A DNA stretch of 64,000 bases. Origin: Phycisphaerae bacterium. Its GTDB lineage: Bacteria > Planctomycetota > Phycisphaerae > SM23-33. The stretch's first letter is position 1, and each line of letters starts with the position of its first letter. Below the pieces are notes generated by a model. The model was not told the origin of the DNA and made no database searches. It saw only the letters and a list, made by a program, of their open reading frames with translations. The translations under genes were made by a program, and so were the position numbers. Location: assembly GCA_030745875.1 (NCBI GenBank), contig JASLNT010000011.1:1-64000 (forward strand), written 5' to 3'. Positions 17,587 through 27,291 of the stretch are shown here, one piece after another.

Positions 17587-19050
17587 ATGAGCAAACTCAC
17601 GCGACGCAAATTCGTGAAGACCACGTTCGCGGCCGGGCTGGCGGCCTCGATTCTCCCGACCGACCGCGCAATCGGAGCCAACAGTGACATTCGCGTCGCG
17701 GTTGTGGGGTTCAACTCTCGCGGAAAAGGGCTTATCAGCGGATTCAGCGCCCTGCCCGGCGTGCGGGTGGCCGCCCTGTGCGACGCCGACAGCGCCATAT
17801 TGAACCGCGTTGCGGGCGAATTCGACAAGAAGACCCGCACGAAGACCCAGCGGTACACTGACGTCCGCAAGTTGCTGTCCAACAAGGACATCGACGCAGT
17901 CGCCTTCGCCACTCCGGTTCACTGGAACGGTTACGGTACTCTGCTTGCTCTCGATGCGGGCAAGGACGTATACGTCGAAAAACCGGTATGTCACACGCTC
18001 CAGGAAGGTCAGCTCATGTTGGCGGCAGCCCGCAAAAAGAAGCTCATCGTCCAGGCCGGCACGCAAAACCGCAGCGACATCGGCATGATCGCCGCAATCC
18101 CCGACATCCGGGCGGGCAAGCTCGGTAAGATCGAATTCATCCATTCCTACTGGAACAAGCCTCGCGGTTCGATCGGCAAGGTCTCCGGTCCGCAGACGCC
18201 TCCGTCGACCGTGAACTACGACGTATACCTTGGCCCGGCCCCCAAGAAACCGCTCATGCGGAAGCGGTTCCACTACGATTGGCATTGGCAGTGGGATTTC
18301 GGAGCCGGTGAGGTCTGCAACCTGGGCAACCACCAGATAGACCTCGCCCGCTGGACCGCCGGTATCGATCGCCTGCCCGACCAGGTGTTCATGTTCGGCG
18401 GACGGGCGTACGACGACGACGGGCGGACCCCCAACACGGTGCTGACGGCGTTCCTCTATAACGACAACATCCCGATCTTCTGGGAGTCGCGGAACCTGCC
18501 CGCCGTACCGGGCAAGAAAGGCTCCGACGCCGTCAAGGGCAAGACCGCCGCGATCTACGTGAAATGCGAAGGCGGGTATTTCGTAGGCGGACGCGGCGGA
18601 GGGTCGACTTACGACACCTCCGGCAAGCTGATCAAGAAATACCCCGGCGACGGAGGGAGATCGCACATCGCCAACTTCATAGAAGCAGTCCGCCGTCGCA
18701 AGCACGAAGGCCTCCGCGCCGACATAGCAGTGGGCAGACTCTCAACAGCGATGTGCCACCTGGCCAACATATCGTACAAGCTGGGCAAGGTCGCAGCGCC
18801 CGAAGACAACTGCTACACAAAGCAGATCGAAGCCGCCAGGGTCAACCCGTTCTTCGCCAAAAGATGGGAGTCGATGAAGGCCCACCTGAAGATCAACAAG
18901 GTCGACACGACCAAGACCCCAATGCTGATCGGCGCCCCGCTGCAATTGGACGCAAAGAAGGAAATATTCACCGGCCCGGACGACATCGCCAGGAAAGCAA
19001 ACGCCCTGACAAGAAAAGAATACCGAGCCCCGTTCACCCTGCCGGGATAA
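17587..19050 (+). CDS. Tat-exported Gfo/Idh/MocA oxidoreductase
   Basis: This is an NAD(P)-dependent oxidoreductase of 487 residues. A twin-arginine leader (LTRRKFVKTTFAAGLAAS) precedes the Rossmann start IRVAVVGFNSRGKGLISGF, and VEKPVCHTLQEG is the family's EKP motif. Exported members are very frequent in Planctomycetota and usually have sugar-like substrates. AAAGGA precedes the ATG by about ten bases. The 260 bp upstream contain no gene I can support. A 61-bp stretch of its 3' end (18919-18979) is repeated downstream of the toxin-antitoxin cassette. Confidence 0.88.
   Translation: MSKLTRRKFVKTTFAAGLAASILPTDRAIGANSDIRVAVVGFNSRGKGLISGFSALPGVRVAALCDADSAILNRVAGEFDKKTRTKTQRYTDVRKLLSNKDIDAVAFATPVHWNGYGTLLALDAGKDVYVEKPVCHTLQEGQLMLAAARKKKLIVQAGTQNRSDIGMIAAIPDIRAGKLGKIEFIHSYWNKPRGSIGKVSGPQTPPSTVNYDVYLGPAPKKPLMRKRFHYDWHWQWDFGAGEVCNLGNHQIDLARWTAGIDRLPDQVFMFGGRAYDDDGRTPNTVLTAFLYNDNIPIFWESRNLPAVPGKKGSDAVKGKTAAIYVKCEGGYFVGGRGGGSTYDTSGKLIKKYPGDGGRSHIANFIEAVRRRKHEGLRADIAVGRLSTAMCHLANISYKLGKVAAPEDNCYTKQIEAARVNPFFAKRWESMKAHLKINKVDTTKTPMLIGAPLQLDAKKEIFTGPDDIARKANALTRKEYRAPFTLPG
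18919..18979 (+). repeat. Direct repeat, copy 1 (inside the oxidoreductase gene)
   Basis: This segment of the oxidoreductase gene recurs at 19839-19899. The first 54 bases differ at one position and the last seven at two. The reading frame is intact in this copy, so it is the parent copy. Confidence 0.9.
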
Positions 19051-19164
19051 TGCAATCACGTTGAAAACCGCCCCGACTGGGGCTGAATACGATATCGGCT
19101 TCGGTGCTGTCATAGAGCGATGTCATCCCTTGTCAATAGAATGATTATTATCTGCTTGCCCGTA

Positions 19165-19182
19165 GTTAACATGCATGTTAAC
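19165..19182. promoter_or_regulatory. Perfect 18-bp palindrome, candidate HigA operator
   Basis: GTTAACATGCATGTTAAC is its own reverse complement over all 18 bases and lies 12 bases before the toxin ATG. Antitoxins of this XRE class usually bind such sites to repress their own operon. Confidence 0.65.
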
Positions 19183-19193
19183 CTGTAGTCAGA

Positions 19194-19544
19194 ATGAGAG
19201 AGATCATCTTTTACAGGACGCTTGCCGGTAAGAGCCCCATCGGTGATTTTCTCGATTCGTTATCTTCAAAGCAGGCCAGAAAAGTCGCATGGGTGTTAAG
19301 CCTTGTTGAAGAACTGGAGATTGTGCCCAAGCAGTATTTTAAGAAAATGGTCAATACCGAGGACCTATGGGAAGTTCGAGTGAGAATGGGCTCGAATATA
19401 TTTCGGCTCCTGGGCTTCTTTGACGGCGCGAAGATAGTGGTCTTGTCCCATGCGTTCCAGAAGAAGACGCAGAAGACGCCGCAGCAAGCAATCAAACTCG
19501 CCGAAGAGAGAAAGGTTGATTATTTCAAAAGGAAGAAAAAATGA
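19194..19544 (+). CDS. higB: HigB/RelE-superfamily toxin
   Basis: This 116-residue protein is a HigB-type toxin (phage Gp49-like, RelE fold), expected to cleave mRNA at the ribosome. It starts [23 protein letters not shown]; the central [19 protein letters not shown] and [20 protein letters not shown] blocks are characteristic. Its stop overlaps the start of the antitoxin (ATGA). The toxin-first order is typical of higBA. Base composition is visibly more AT-rich than the neighbours, consistent with horizontal transfer. Confidence 0.88.
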   Translation: MREIIFYRTLAGKSPIGDFLDSLSSKQARKVAWVLSLVEELEIVPKQYFKKMVNTEDLWEVRVRMGSNIFRLLGFFDGAKIVVLSHAFQKKTQKTPQQAIKLAEERKVDYFKRKKK

Positions 19545-19816
19545 GTGACTTAAAGAAGTACATACGGAAGCGTAAAGCCGACGATCCGGAATTTGCAGAG
19601 GATTTTGATTCCGGATATGAGCAATTCAAGATTGGCGTCATGCTTAAACAGGCCCGGGAGGAAGCGGGTATGACTCAAGAGGAGCTCGCTGTTCGTATGC
19701 ATACAAAGAAGACGGCTATTTCCAGAATCGAGAATCATGCTGAAGATATCAAGTTGTCGACTCTCGAGAAGTTCGCCCATGCACTGGGTAAGAAACTTAA
19801 ACTCGAAGTTGCGTAA
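19541..19816 (+). CDS. higA: HigA-like XRE antitoxin
   Basis: This 91-residue protein is the partner antitoxin. A helix-turn-helix spans about residues 30-85: [20 protein letters not shown], then [11 protein letters not shown] and [18 protein letters not shown]. The first 30 residues are charged and probably wrap the toxin. Translation is coupled to higB through a 4-bp overlap. It is expected to bind the palindrome at 19165-19182. Confidence 0.88.
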   Translation: MSDLKKYIRKRKADDPEFAEDFDSGYEQFKIGVMLKQAREEAGMTQEELAVRMHTKKTAISRIENHAEDIKLSTLEKFAHALGKKLKLEVA

Positions 19817-19838
19817 CAGCAGGCCGATTTGATCTGAT

Positions 19839-19899
19839 CCAATGCTGATCGGCGCCCCGCTGCAATTGAACGCAAAGAAGGAAATATTCACCAGTCCGG
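19839..19899 (+). repeat. Direct repeat, copy 2 (downstream of the TA genes)
   Basis: This is the second copy of the 61-bp segment, lying 23 bp after higA and 920 bp from copy 1. It is a gene fragment without a reading frame of its own. Together the two copies bracket the higBA cassette. Confidence 0.9.
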
Positions 19900-19952
19900 G
19901 GATTGATCGTTTCGATGATCCCTAACGTCATACAAAGAAAGGATTGAAGACA

Positions 19953-20765
19953 ATGAGACAACGCCTGTCAGTGTCGATCTGCTTTCTGCTCCTGGCGATG
20001 GGATGTTCCGAACAGAAGAAAGAGGCGGATACGGAGCAGACCGAATCGACAACTTTCGACGTTGTGATTACCGCAATGGGACAGCGCAAGATCCAAGCCG
20101 TCAAGAGCGTTCGTGAGGTCACCCGGCTTGGCTTGAAGGACGCCAAGAACCTGGTCGACAATGTGCCTTCAACAGTTAAGAAGGGGGTCACACGACCAGA
20201 GGCCGAAGCTATAGCCAAAACACTCAAAGAAGCGGACTTAACAGTAGAGATCCGCCCACACCGGAAGGAGCCCCACAACGCAATGGCCCTAGAATCCAAT
20301 TACGAAGCAGCCGAGGTCTATACCCGTCTCCGCAATCAAGCCCTTCAACTTGAGCCCGGTGCGATCGGACTGAGCAACACGGATCAATCCGATGTGATTG
20401 CTGTCCTGATGGAGACTGGATATCCCGAAGCAGTCGCAACGTTGGTCGCGATAGCGGATGGTGCGGCAAGCCTCTATTTCAGCAACGGCGGCGGTATCGT
20501 CGGCGCCGGCGAATATGAACCTGTTCGCCAGGCCTCGAAGACCTTCATCAAGTTCTCTCAAGGATTCGTGACACAGGCCGCCCTGACCGAAGCATTCCCG
20601 CTTCCGCAGAAAGGTAATGTGCGTGTATATCTTGTAACCGGCGGCGGCGTGTACACATTCAAAGCGTCCGAAGATGATTTGGGAGGCGGACGCCATGCAT
20701 GTTCTGCACTTTTTCACAAAGGACACGAATTGATCGCTGCAATTCGAAAGCACACACCGGAATGA
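19953..20765 (+). CDS. Lipoprotein with a ribosomal L7/L12 C-terminal-like domain
   Basis: This is a predicted lipoprotein of 270 residues. The leader is [19 protein letters not shown] with the lipobox at LAMGC. Residues 30-97 match the C-terminal domain of ribosomal protein L7/L12: [20 protein letters not shown], then [14 protein letters not shown] and a GV-containing [19 protein letters not shown] end. The remaining 170 residues (for example [22 protein letters not shown] and [16 protein letters not shown]) match no family I know. AAAGGA lies nine bases before the ATG at 19953. L7/L12-like domains outside the ribosome are known as small fusions, so a ribosomal role is unlikely. Confidence 0.75.
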   Translation: MRQRLSVSICFLLLAMGCSEQKKEADTEQTESTTFDVVITAMGQRKIQAVKSVREVTRLGLKDAKNLVDNVPSTVKKGVTRPEAEAIAKTLKEADLTVEIRPHRKEPHNAMALESNYEAAEVYTRLRNQALQLEPGAIGLSNTDQSDVIAVLMETGYPEAVATLVAIADGAASLYFSNGGGIVGAGEYEPVRQASKTFIKFSQGFVTQAALTEAFPLPQKGNVRVYLVTGGGVYTFKASEDDLGGGRHACSALFHKGHELIAAIRKHTPE

Positions 20766-20874
20766 TGCGGCTGGCGATCTGCTGGTCGCAGACCGTTTCC
20801 GTTGCAGTTCCGGCGGATCCCGTCGGGTTTATGGTTTCCGAGTAAAACAGACAACGAAAAGTACGGATATTGGA

Positions 20875-22443
20875 ATGAAGCGAAGAGAATTCATCAAGAA
20901 AGCAGCTTTCGCGACGGCAGCCTCAGTACTGCCGCTAACCGGTCACGCCGCCTCAACCGGCGACAAGAAGAAGCCTATGAACGTGATCTTCATTCTGGCT
21001 GACGATCTCGGCTGGAGCGATACGACACTCTATGGGAATACTTCGCTTTACAAAACACCCAATATCGAGCGGCTGGCCAGGCGCGGAATGACATTCACGC
21101 GGGCTTATGCAAACAGCCCGCTCTGCTCGCCGACCCGAGCAAGCATCCTGACCGGGCAGACCCCGGCGCGTCACGGGTCGACCAGTCCCGGGCATCACCG
21201 GCCGGAGGTGCGGATGAAGGCCTCTGTAGCACCTGCTGCGGCGCCTAAGCACAAGGCGATCGGAACCAGGTCGGTCACCAGGTTGGACACCGCTTTCCCG
21301 ACCCTCGGGAAGTTAATGAAAACCGCCGGTTATCAAACAGCGCATTTCGGCAAGTGGCATCTCGGTCCGGAACCTTTCAGCCCGCTTCAGCATGGTTTTG
21401 ACGTGGATATCCCGCATCATCCGGGCCCGGGACCTGCAGGGAGCTATGTCGCCCCGTGGAGATTCCGAAAGTTCAAAGCGAACCGTCCCGGCGAGCATAT
21501 CGAAGATCGGATGGCTGACGAGGCGACTGGATGGATGAAATCCGCTGGCAAAGCAAGACCGTTTTTCATGAACTACTGGCAGTTTTCCGTTCATGCGCCG
21601 TTCGACGCCAAGAAGGAGTTGATAAAGGAGTATCGCAAGAAGATCGATCCAAAGAACGAGCAGAAATCCCCGACATATGCGGCGATGGTGCATTCGCTGG
21701 ATGATGCGGTCGGAGCCCTGCTCGACGCGGTGGACAAGAAAGGCGTCGCCGACAGGACGATCGTGATCTTCATCTCGGACAACGGCGGCAATATGTACAA
21801 TCGTATTGAAGCCGACGGCGGAGTCACGCCAACCAGCAATTTCCCCTTGCGCGGCGGAAAGGCGTCGATGTACGAGGGCGGGATTCGCGTGCCCTGCATT
21901 GTTGTCTGGCCCGGTGTCGTCAAGCCCGGAGCCCGCAGCGACGAGATCATTCAAGCTTCCGATTTCTATCCCACGCTGCTCAACGGCCTGGCGATCGATC
22001 TTCCGAAGAACCACCGGATCGACGGCGTCGACATCACGCCGGCGCTCAAAGGCGGCAAGCTGGATCGCAAAGGGATCTTCACCTACTTCCCCCACTCGCC
22101 GCCCGTGCCTGACTGGCTGCCGCCCTCGATGTCGGTGCACTCGGGCGACTGGAAGCTGATCCGCCTTTTCCATGGCGGCCGGAAAGGCGCCCACGATTAC
22201 CGCCTGTACAATCTCGCAAAGGACATTGGCGAAAAAGACAATCTGGCCGCCTCTCATCCCGAAAAAGTCAAAACGCTTGATCGGATGATTGAGAATCACA
22301 TCAAGGATACAAAGGCGGTTGTCCCGCAGCCCAACCCCAGATTCGATCCAAAATTGTATAAACCCGAGCACATCGGCCTTCCGGCGAGCAAGTGGAGGGC
22401 TGCGAAGAATCCGAAAGGGAAATCCCGCGGGAAGAAGACATGA
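20875..22443 (+). CDS. Secreted sulfatase
   Basis: This is a 522-residue sulfatase and the first gene of a packed glycan-degradation operon. A Tat-like or Sec leader ([20 protein letters not shown]) precedes [19 protein letters not shown]. The maturation motif is [12 protein letters not shown] (Cys84). [20 protein letters not shown] and [16 protein letters not shown] follow. Its stop overlaps the next ATG by four bases (ATGA). The basic C-terminus (KSRGKKT) is unremarkable. Confidence 0.93.
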   Translation: MKRREFIKKAAFATAASVLPLTGHAASTGDKKKPMNVIFILADDLGWSDTTLYGNTSLYKTPNIERLARRGMTFTRAYANSPLCSPTRASILTGQTPARHGSTSPGHHRPEVRMKASVAPAAAPKHKAIGTRSVTRLDTAFPTLGKLMKTAGYQTAHFGKWHLGPEPFSPLQHGFDVDIPHHPGPGPAGSYVAPWRFRKFKANRPGEHIEDRMADEATGWMKSAGKARPFFMNYWQFSVHAPFDAKKELIKEYRKKIDPKNEQKSPTYAAMVHSLDDAVGALLDAVDKKGVADRTIVIFISDNGGNMYNRIEADGGVTPTSNFPLRGGKASMYEGGIRVPCIVVWPGVVKPGARSDEIIQASDFYPTLLNGLAIDLPKNHRIDGVDITPALKGGKLDRKGIFTYFPHSPPVPDWLPPSMSVHSGDWKLIRLFHGGRKGAHDYRLYNLAKDIGEKDNLAASHPEKVKTLDRMIENHIKDTKAVVPQPNPRFDPKLYKPEHIGLPASKWRAAKNPKGKSRGKKT

Positions 22444-23861
22444 GACATTGTGGAAGAAATCTCTATCTTGCGCCGCTGATCGTTCTGATCGCATCATCCG
22501 TCGACAGTTCGGCTGATTTCAAGGTCGCCAAAACCGGCGACAGCCTGGTCGACGCCAAAGCCCTTACGATCCAGGGCGGATTTGGGCGGAGCATTAACGG
22601 CGTGTCGTTCCAGCAGGACGCTGTAACCACCCACAAACAGCACCAATACGTCGGGTACTATAACGCCGGCAGACATGTCTGCCTGGCCAGGCGGAAGCTG
22701 CCTTCCGGCAAGTGGAAGACCGTTCGGTTCAAAGATTACGATTTCAAGAGCAACGACTCCCACAATACGATCTCCGTTGGGATTTGTCCCAATGACGGGA
22801 CGATCCACCTGGCGTTCGACCATCACGGCCACCCGCTCCACTACCGCCTTTCCCGCAAGGGCGCGGCGACGAATCCACAGACCGTAAAGTGGGACGCCTC
22901 GCTCTTCGGCGCAGTGGTTTCGGAATTGGAAAAGGGCAAGCCCATAAGGATCACCTATCCCCGTTTCCAGCAGACCCCGAAAGGCGGTTTGCAGTTCTGT
23001 TATCGGCGAGGCGGATCGGGAAACGGCGACCGCATGCTTGTGGACTACGACCCGGAAACCGGCGCTTGGGCTGACACCAGGCAGATCGATTCACGTAAGG
23101 GCCTGTTCTCCGACGACTTGGGAAAGAGCCGATCGAGATGCTCTTATCCAAACGGATACGACTACGGGCCCAGGGGCAGGCTGCATGCGACGTGGGTCTG
23201 GCGGGAAGCCTCCCAAGGCGCCAACCACGATTTAATGTACGCCTATAGCGAAGACAAGGGCAAGACATGGCTCAACAATAGAGGCAAGAAACTGACCGGA
23301 CCGCCGTCGGTGACATCACCTGGAGTCAAAGTTGTCGATATCGGACGAAAATACGGGCTGATGAACACTCACGGACAGGCCGTCGATTCCAAAGGACGGG
23401 TTCACGTGGTGATGTGGCATTGCAGCGACGAATCATTGAAAGCCGCCCACAGCAAACCGGGTGAGAAGAGATGGGGACCGCCCGCGGCGCGCCGCAACCA
23501 CCACTACTGGCGCGACCTGAAAGGCGTTTGGCGCCACACGGAACTGCCCGGAGTCGCAGGTACGCGACCGAAGATATTCATAGACGGTCGGGACAACGCC
23601 TACGTTATCTTCAGCAACTCGTGGAGTCGCGGGATATTCTATCCAAAAGGGAGTATGCTGATCGCCGCAGCGACATCAAGATCCGAGTGGAAAGACTGGA
23701 AGATCCTGCACGTTGAAAAAGGTCCGTTCGGAAACGAAATGATCATGGATTTCCATCGTTGGAAGCAGGACGGAATTCTATCGGTGATGGCCCAGGGCTC
23801 GCCGGAGAAAGCTCACGCCCCCACACCGCTGCGTATCCTGGACTTTACGGTCGAACAGTAA
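22440..23861 (+). CDS. BNR-repeat (BNR_4-like) secreted protein, possible polysaccharide lyase
   Basis: This secreted protein has 473 residues with a signal peptide in the first 28 ([18 protein letters not shown]). The segment [32 protein letters not shown] is characteristic of the BNR_4 propeller family. A seven-bladed beta-propeller is expected for this family, which includes several ulvan and other polysaccharide lyases as well as proteins of unknown activity. Several conserved His residues ([15 protein letters not shown]) could be catalytic. It is translationally coupled to the sulfatase upstream. Function as a lyase is inference. Confidence 0.72.
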   Translation: MRHCGRNLYLAPLIVLIASSVDSSADFKVAKTGDSLVDAKALTIQGGFGRSINGVSFQQDAVTTHKQHQYVGYYNAGRHVCLARRKLPSGKWKTVRFKDYDFKSNDSHNTISVGICPNDGTIHLAFDHHGHPLHYRLSRKGAATNPQTVKWDASLFGAVVSELEKGKPIRITYPRFQQTPKGGLQFCYRRGGSGNGDRMLVDYDPETGAWADTRQIDSRKGLFSDDLGKSRSRCSYPNGYDYGPRGRLHATWVWREASQGANHDLMYAYSEDKGKTWLNNRGKKLTGPPSVTSPGVKVVDIGRKYGLMNTHGQAVDSKGRVHVVMWHCSDESLKAAHSKPGEKRWGPPAARRNHHYWRDLKGVWRHTELPGVAGTRPKIFIDGRDNAYVIFSNSWSRGIFYPKGSMLIAAATSRSEWKDWKILHVEKGPFGNEMIMDFHRWKQDGILSVMAQGSPEKAHAPTPLRILDFTVEQ

Positions 23862-23880
23862 CAATGGAGATCGACAAATC

Positions 23881-25008
23881 ATGAGTAGAACGCTCTGTAT
23901 CGCAGTCGCATTGGTTGTTTCCGTACTGTGTATTCTGAGATTGTCGACGGCTGAGGATGGGGCGACCGAAAAACCGGCCGATCCGAGGTGGTCGAAGGAA
24001 AAGGCCTGGAAGTGGTACAACGCCCAACCGTGGATTAACGGGTGCAACTACCTTCCGAGTTATGCGTCAAACTCCGTCGAGTTCTGGCAGGCCGACACGT
24101 TCGATCCGAAGATCATCGACAAGGAATTGGCGCTGGCTGAAGGGGTTGGGTACAACTCGATCCATATTCTCATGCAGTACCTGGTCTGGGAGAACAATCC
24201 GGAGGCCTACAAAAAGCGATTCGCGCAGTTCCTTGAGATCGCCGACAAACACGGACTCACTGTCATGCCGCAGTTCTTCGACAACTGCGCCTTCGGCCGC
24301 CAGAAAGACCCGTGGAAGCGCAAGAACCCGTACCTCGGCAAGCAGGACGATCCGATCCAGGGCGTGTTCTTCTACAACTGGTCGCCCAGCCCGGGGCACA
24401 GTCGCGTGCTGGACAAATCCGCCTGGCCTCGGCTGAAGAGGTACGTGCTGGACTTCATGCAGACGTTCAAGGACGACAAGCGCATCATCGCATGGGACAT
24501 GTACAACGAGCCGACAAACGGCGGGATAGGAGACAAGACACTGCCTCTGCTGAAGGAAGTTTTCAAGTGGGCTCGGGAGGTGGAGGCAAGCCAACCGATC
24601 ACCGCGGGCATATGGAACAACAACAAGGCCGAAACCGAGATAATGCTCGCCAACTCGGACATCATAACGTTCCATCAGTATCCGATCCCGGATCCCGAGA
24701 GGTTTAAAGAGACCGGCAGGCCCGTTATATGCACCGAATGGATGGTTCGCATTCGCGGCAAGCGAGTGATCAAGGACATATTCGCCAGAACGCTTCCGAT
24801 CCTGAAAGCCAAGAAGATCGGCTCGTATAGCTGGGGCCTGGTGCATGGGAAGTGTCAGGGACATTTCCAGTGGGGCTCGAAACCCGGAACGCCCGAACCA
24901 AAGGTGTGGTTCACCGACATCTTCCGCGACGTCCAGGGCACGCCCTACGATCCGAAGGAGATTGAAGTCATCCGCAAAGTGTCCGGCGTCAAAGCAAGGA
25001 GAGACTGA
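23881..25008 (+). CDS. GH5-like glycoside hydrolase
   Basis: This secreted TIM-barrel hydrolase has 375 residues with a signal peptide (LCIAVALVVSVLCILRLS). The acid/base motif is AWDMYNEPTN and the probable nucleophile is in VICTEWMVR, both fitting clan GH-A (GH5-type or related). INGCNYLPSYASNSVEFWQ is the first barrel strand. It lies 19 bp after the BNR gene and one base before the next, inside the sulfated-glycan operon. The exact substrate cannot be read from sequence. Confidence 0.78.
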   Translation: MSRTLCIAVALVVSVLCILRLSTAEDGATEKPADPRWSKEKAWKWYNAQPWINGCNYLPSYASNSVEFWQADTFDPKIIDKELALAEGVGYNSIHILMQYLVWENNPEAYKKRFAQFLEIADKHGLTVMPQFFDNCAFGRQKDPWKRKNPYLGKQDDPIQGVFFYNWSPSPGHSRVLDKSAWPRLKRYVLDFMQTFKDDKRIIAWDMYNEPTNGGIGDKTLPLLKEVFKWAREVEASQPITAGIWNNNKAETEIMLANSDIITFHQYPIPDPERFKETGRPVICTEWMVRIRGKRVIKDIFARTLPILKAKKIGSYSWGLVHGKCQGHFQWGSKPGTPEPKVWFTDIFRDVQGTPYDPKEIEVIRKVSGVKARRD

Positions 25009-25009
25009 T

Positions 25010-25924
25010 ATGACATACAAACACTATCTGCTGCTTGGGATTTCGCTGTTGGTGCTCGGCGTTGGGAACGGGCGAGGTCTTGGCGAGAGCAGCGAAATCG
25101 CAGGCAAATCCATTAACTTGATCGTCCGGGCCGACGACATCGGATCGAGCCACGCAGCCAACGTTGCATGCATCAGATCTTACAAGGAAGGCATCGCCAC
25201 AAGCGTCGAGGTCATGGTCCCCTGCGGATGGTTCCCTGAAGCGGTCAAGATGCTCAACGCTAATCCCGGTCTGGATGTCGGCGTGCACGTGGTGCTCACA
25301 AGTGAGTGGGAGAACATCAAATGGCGTCCGCTAACGAAAGCTCCGAGCCTGACCGACGCAGACGGGTATTTCTATCCTGCGATCTGGCGCCGGAAAGACG
25401 CTCCCGCAGGAACGGCGCTGCGGGATGCAAAATGGAAGATCGAAGAGATTGAAGCCGAGATGCGAGCCCAGATTGAACTGGCCGTTCGCAAGATCCCCCG
25501 CATCAGCCATATGACCGGCCACATGGGGTCCGGAAATTGGGATCCCAAGGTCAAAACGCTCTGGGCGAAACTGGCGAAAGAATACAAACTCGATATTTCA
25601 ACGTCAGAATACGGCGTGCGGAGATTTCGAGGATACAGAGGCGCGAAAACCATCCAGGAGCGAACCGACAAATTCATCAAGGCGTTGGAGGACCTGAAAC
25701 CGGGCGACTATCTTTTCGTGGAGCATCCGGGCCTGGACACCGCCGAAATGAGAGCCATCGGCCACAAGGGATACCGCCAGGTCGCTGAAGACCGCAACGC
25801 GGTGACCGAATTGTTTGTAAACGACAAAGTGAAGAAGAAGATCAAGGAGTTGAACATCAATCTCATCAGCTACGCCGACTTGAAGAAGAACCGCATGAAA
25901 ATGCTTCTACAGCCCAGGAACTGA
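25010..25924 (+). CDS. Exported ChbG/YdjC-like carbohydrate deacetylase
   Basis: This is a ChbG/HpnK (YdjC) family protein of 304 residues with a signal peptide (YLLLGISLLVLGVGNG). INLIVRADDIGSSHAANVA contains the DD metal motif, then DVGVHVVLTSEW and SHMTGHMGSGNWD provide the metal-binding His residues. Family members deacetylate N-acetylated sugars such as chitobiose. The ATG at 25010 is one base after the previous stop and follows AAGGAGAG. An export signal is unusual for ChbG and fits the extracellular-degradation context. Confidence 0.82.
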   Translation: MTYKHYLLLGISLLVLGVGNGRGLGESSEIAGKSINLIVRADDIGSSHAANVACIRSYKEGIATSVEVMVPCGWFPEAVKMLNANPGLDVGVHVVLTSEWENIKWRPLTKAPSLTDADGYFYPAIWRRKDAPAGTALRDAKWKIEEIEAEMRAQIELAVRKIPRISHMTGHMGSGNWDPKVKTLWAKLAKEYKLDISTSEYGVRRFRGYRGAKTIQERTDKFIKALEDLKPGDYLFVEHPGLDTAEMRAIGHKGYRQVAEDRNAVTELFVNDKVKKKIKELNINLISYADLKKNRMKMLLQPRN

Positions 25925-25925
25925 C

Positions 25926-27143
25926 ATGATCTCGCCGAACACTGTCGCAACATTCGTGATTTGCATGACGGCGTCGATCTGTTGCGCCAAGCCGGTGAGC
26001 GCGCCAGAACAACCGCACGGGCTGTCGAACAGGCGAGGCGTTTTGACCTTGCGGGGCAAGCCCTATTCGGGCGTCGGGGTGAACTACTTCAGCCTGTTCT
26101 ATCGGCGGATCAGGAAACCATCCGACGTATCTTACCGGAAGGGTCTGGAGAATCTCTCAGCCGCGGGCGTACCGTTCGTGCGGTTCATGGCGTGCGGATT
26201 CTGGCCGATTGACTGGGACCTGTACTTGCGCGACAGGGAGACATACTTCAAACTGCTCGACGACGTGGTCGAATCGGCTGAGAAAGCGAACATTGGTTTG
26301 ATACCGTCGCTGTTCTGGCACATGGCGACGGTTCCGGACATCGTCGGCGAGCCGATGGATCAACTGGGAAACCCCGACAGCAAGACCATCGCATTCATCC
26401 GCCGGTACACAAAAGAAATCGTCCTGCGTTACAGGGGGTCGCCGGCGATCTGGGCCTGGGAGTTCGGAAACGAATATAACCTGCACGCCGATCTGCCCAA
26501 TGCGTCCAAACACCGCCCGAAAGTTGTGCCCATGCTGAAGACGCCTCAGAAGCGAACGAAACGCGACGAACTTTCATCGCAAGCTATGCTGACCGCTTAC
26601 GGCCGGTTCGCCAGAACCGTGCGCAAGTACGATCGGCATCGAGTCCTGATCACCGGGAACTCAGTCCCCCGCCCCAGCGCATACCACAATTCAAAAGAAA
26701 AAACCTGGAAGACCGATTCGATCGAACAGTTCGCCCAGATACTCCTGCGGGACAATCCCGCGCCCTTCGACACAATCTGCATCCACGCCTATCCGCGGGC
26801 GAAAAACGAGTATTCCGCCGGCGCCAAGGACCTGGCCGGGATGATCAAGGCGACGCAGAGAATATCCCTGAAAGCCCGTAAACCGCTGTTCATCGGCGAG
26901 TTCGGAGCCCCGCTGACGCTTGGAAAAGACGCCGAACGAGCCAGGTTCACGGAACTCATAGGCGCCATCGAATCCAACAGGGTCCCCCTTTCGGCGGTCT
27001 GGGTATTCGACCATGCCGGGCAGAACAAGGACTGGAACATCACATTCGACAACAAACGAAGCTACATGCTCAAGCTAATCGCCCAGGCAAATCAACGCAT
27101 GAAGATCGCATCCCAAAGGCGCCTCGACAATACGAAGAAGTAG
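25926..27143 (+). CDS. GH5-type glycoside hydrolase (cellulase/mannanase-like)
   Basis: This secreted GH-A barrel enzyme has 405 residues. The signal peptide is MISPNTVATFVICMTASICC. VGVNYFSLFYRR starts the barrel, AGVPFVRFMACGFWP follows, the acid/base Glu is in AIWAWEFGNEYN and the nucleophile is in FIGEFGAPLT. These are typical of GH5-type mannanases and cellulases. The start is one base after the ChbG-like gene's stop, so it is probably co-transcribed. It is not a duplicate of the upstream hydrolase. Confidence 0.83.
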   Translation: MISPNTVATFVICMTASICCAKPVSAPEQPHGLSNRRGVLTLRGKPYSGVGVNYFSLFYRRIRKPSDVSYRKGLENLSAAGVPFVRFMACGFWPIDWDLYLRDRETYFKLLDDVVESAEKANIGLIPSLFWHMATVPDIVGEPMDQLGNPDSKTIAFIRRYTKEIVLRYRGSPAIWAWEFGNEYNLHADLPNASKHRPKVVPMLKTPQKRTKRDELSSQAMLTAYGRFARTVRKYDRHRVLITGNSVPRPSAYHNSKEKTWKTDSIEQFAQILLRDNPAPFDTICIHAYPRAKNEYSAGAKDLAGMIKATQRISLKARKPLFIGEFGAPLTLGKDAERARFTELIGAIESNRVPLSAVWVFDHAGQNKDWNITFDNKRSYMLKLIAQANQRMKIASQRRLDNTKK

Positions 27144-27291
27144 CTCGCAAATTGCCTGCGATCGTAGATTCACGACTATTCAGGCTTTGCGAAACGGATT
27201 AATTACAAGCTAAAATTCCGGCCTAACAGTAAGCTGCGCTAAGATGAAGTATGGGCACAGTTAAAACCAGGAAGACGGGAGAAACAAACAG

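Noticed and set aside
19051..19193. Integrase attachment site or insertion sequence ends flanking the TA cassette
   Set aside because: Apart from the 61-bp gene-derived direct repeat and the palindrome I see no terminal inverted repeats, tRNA gene or recombinase.
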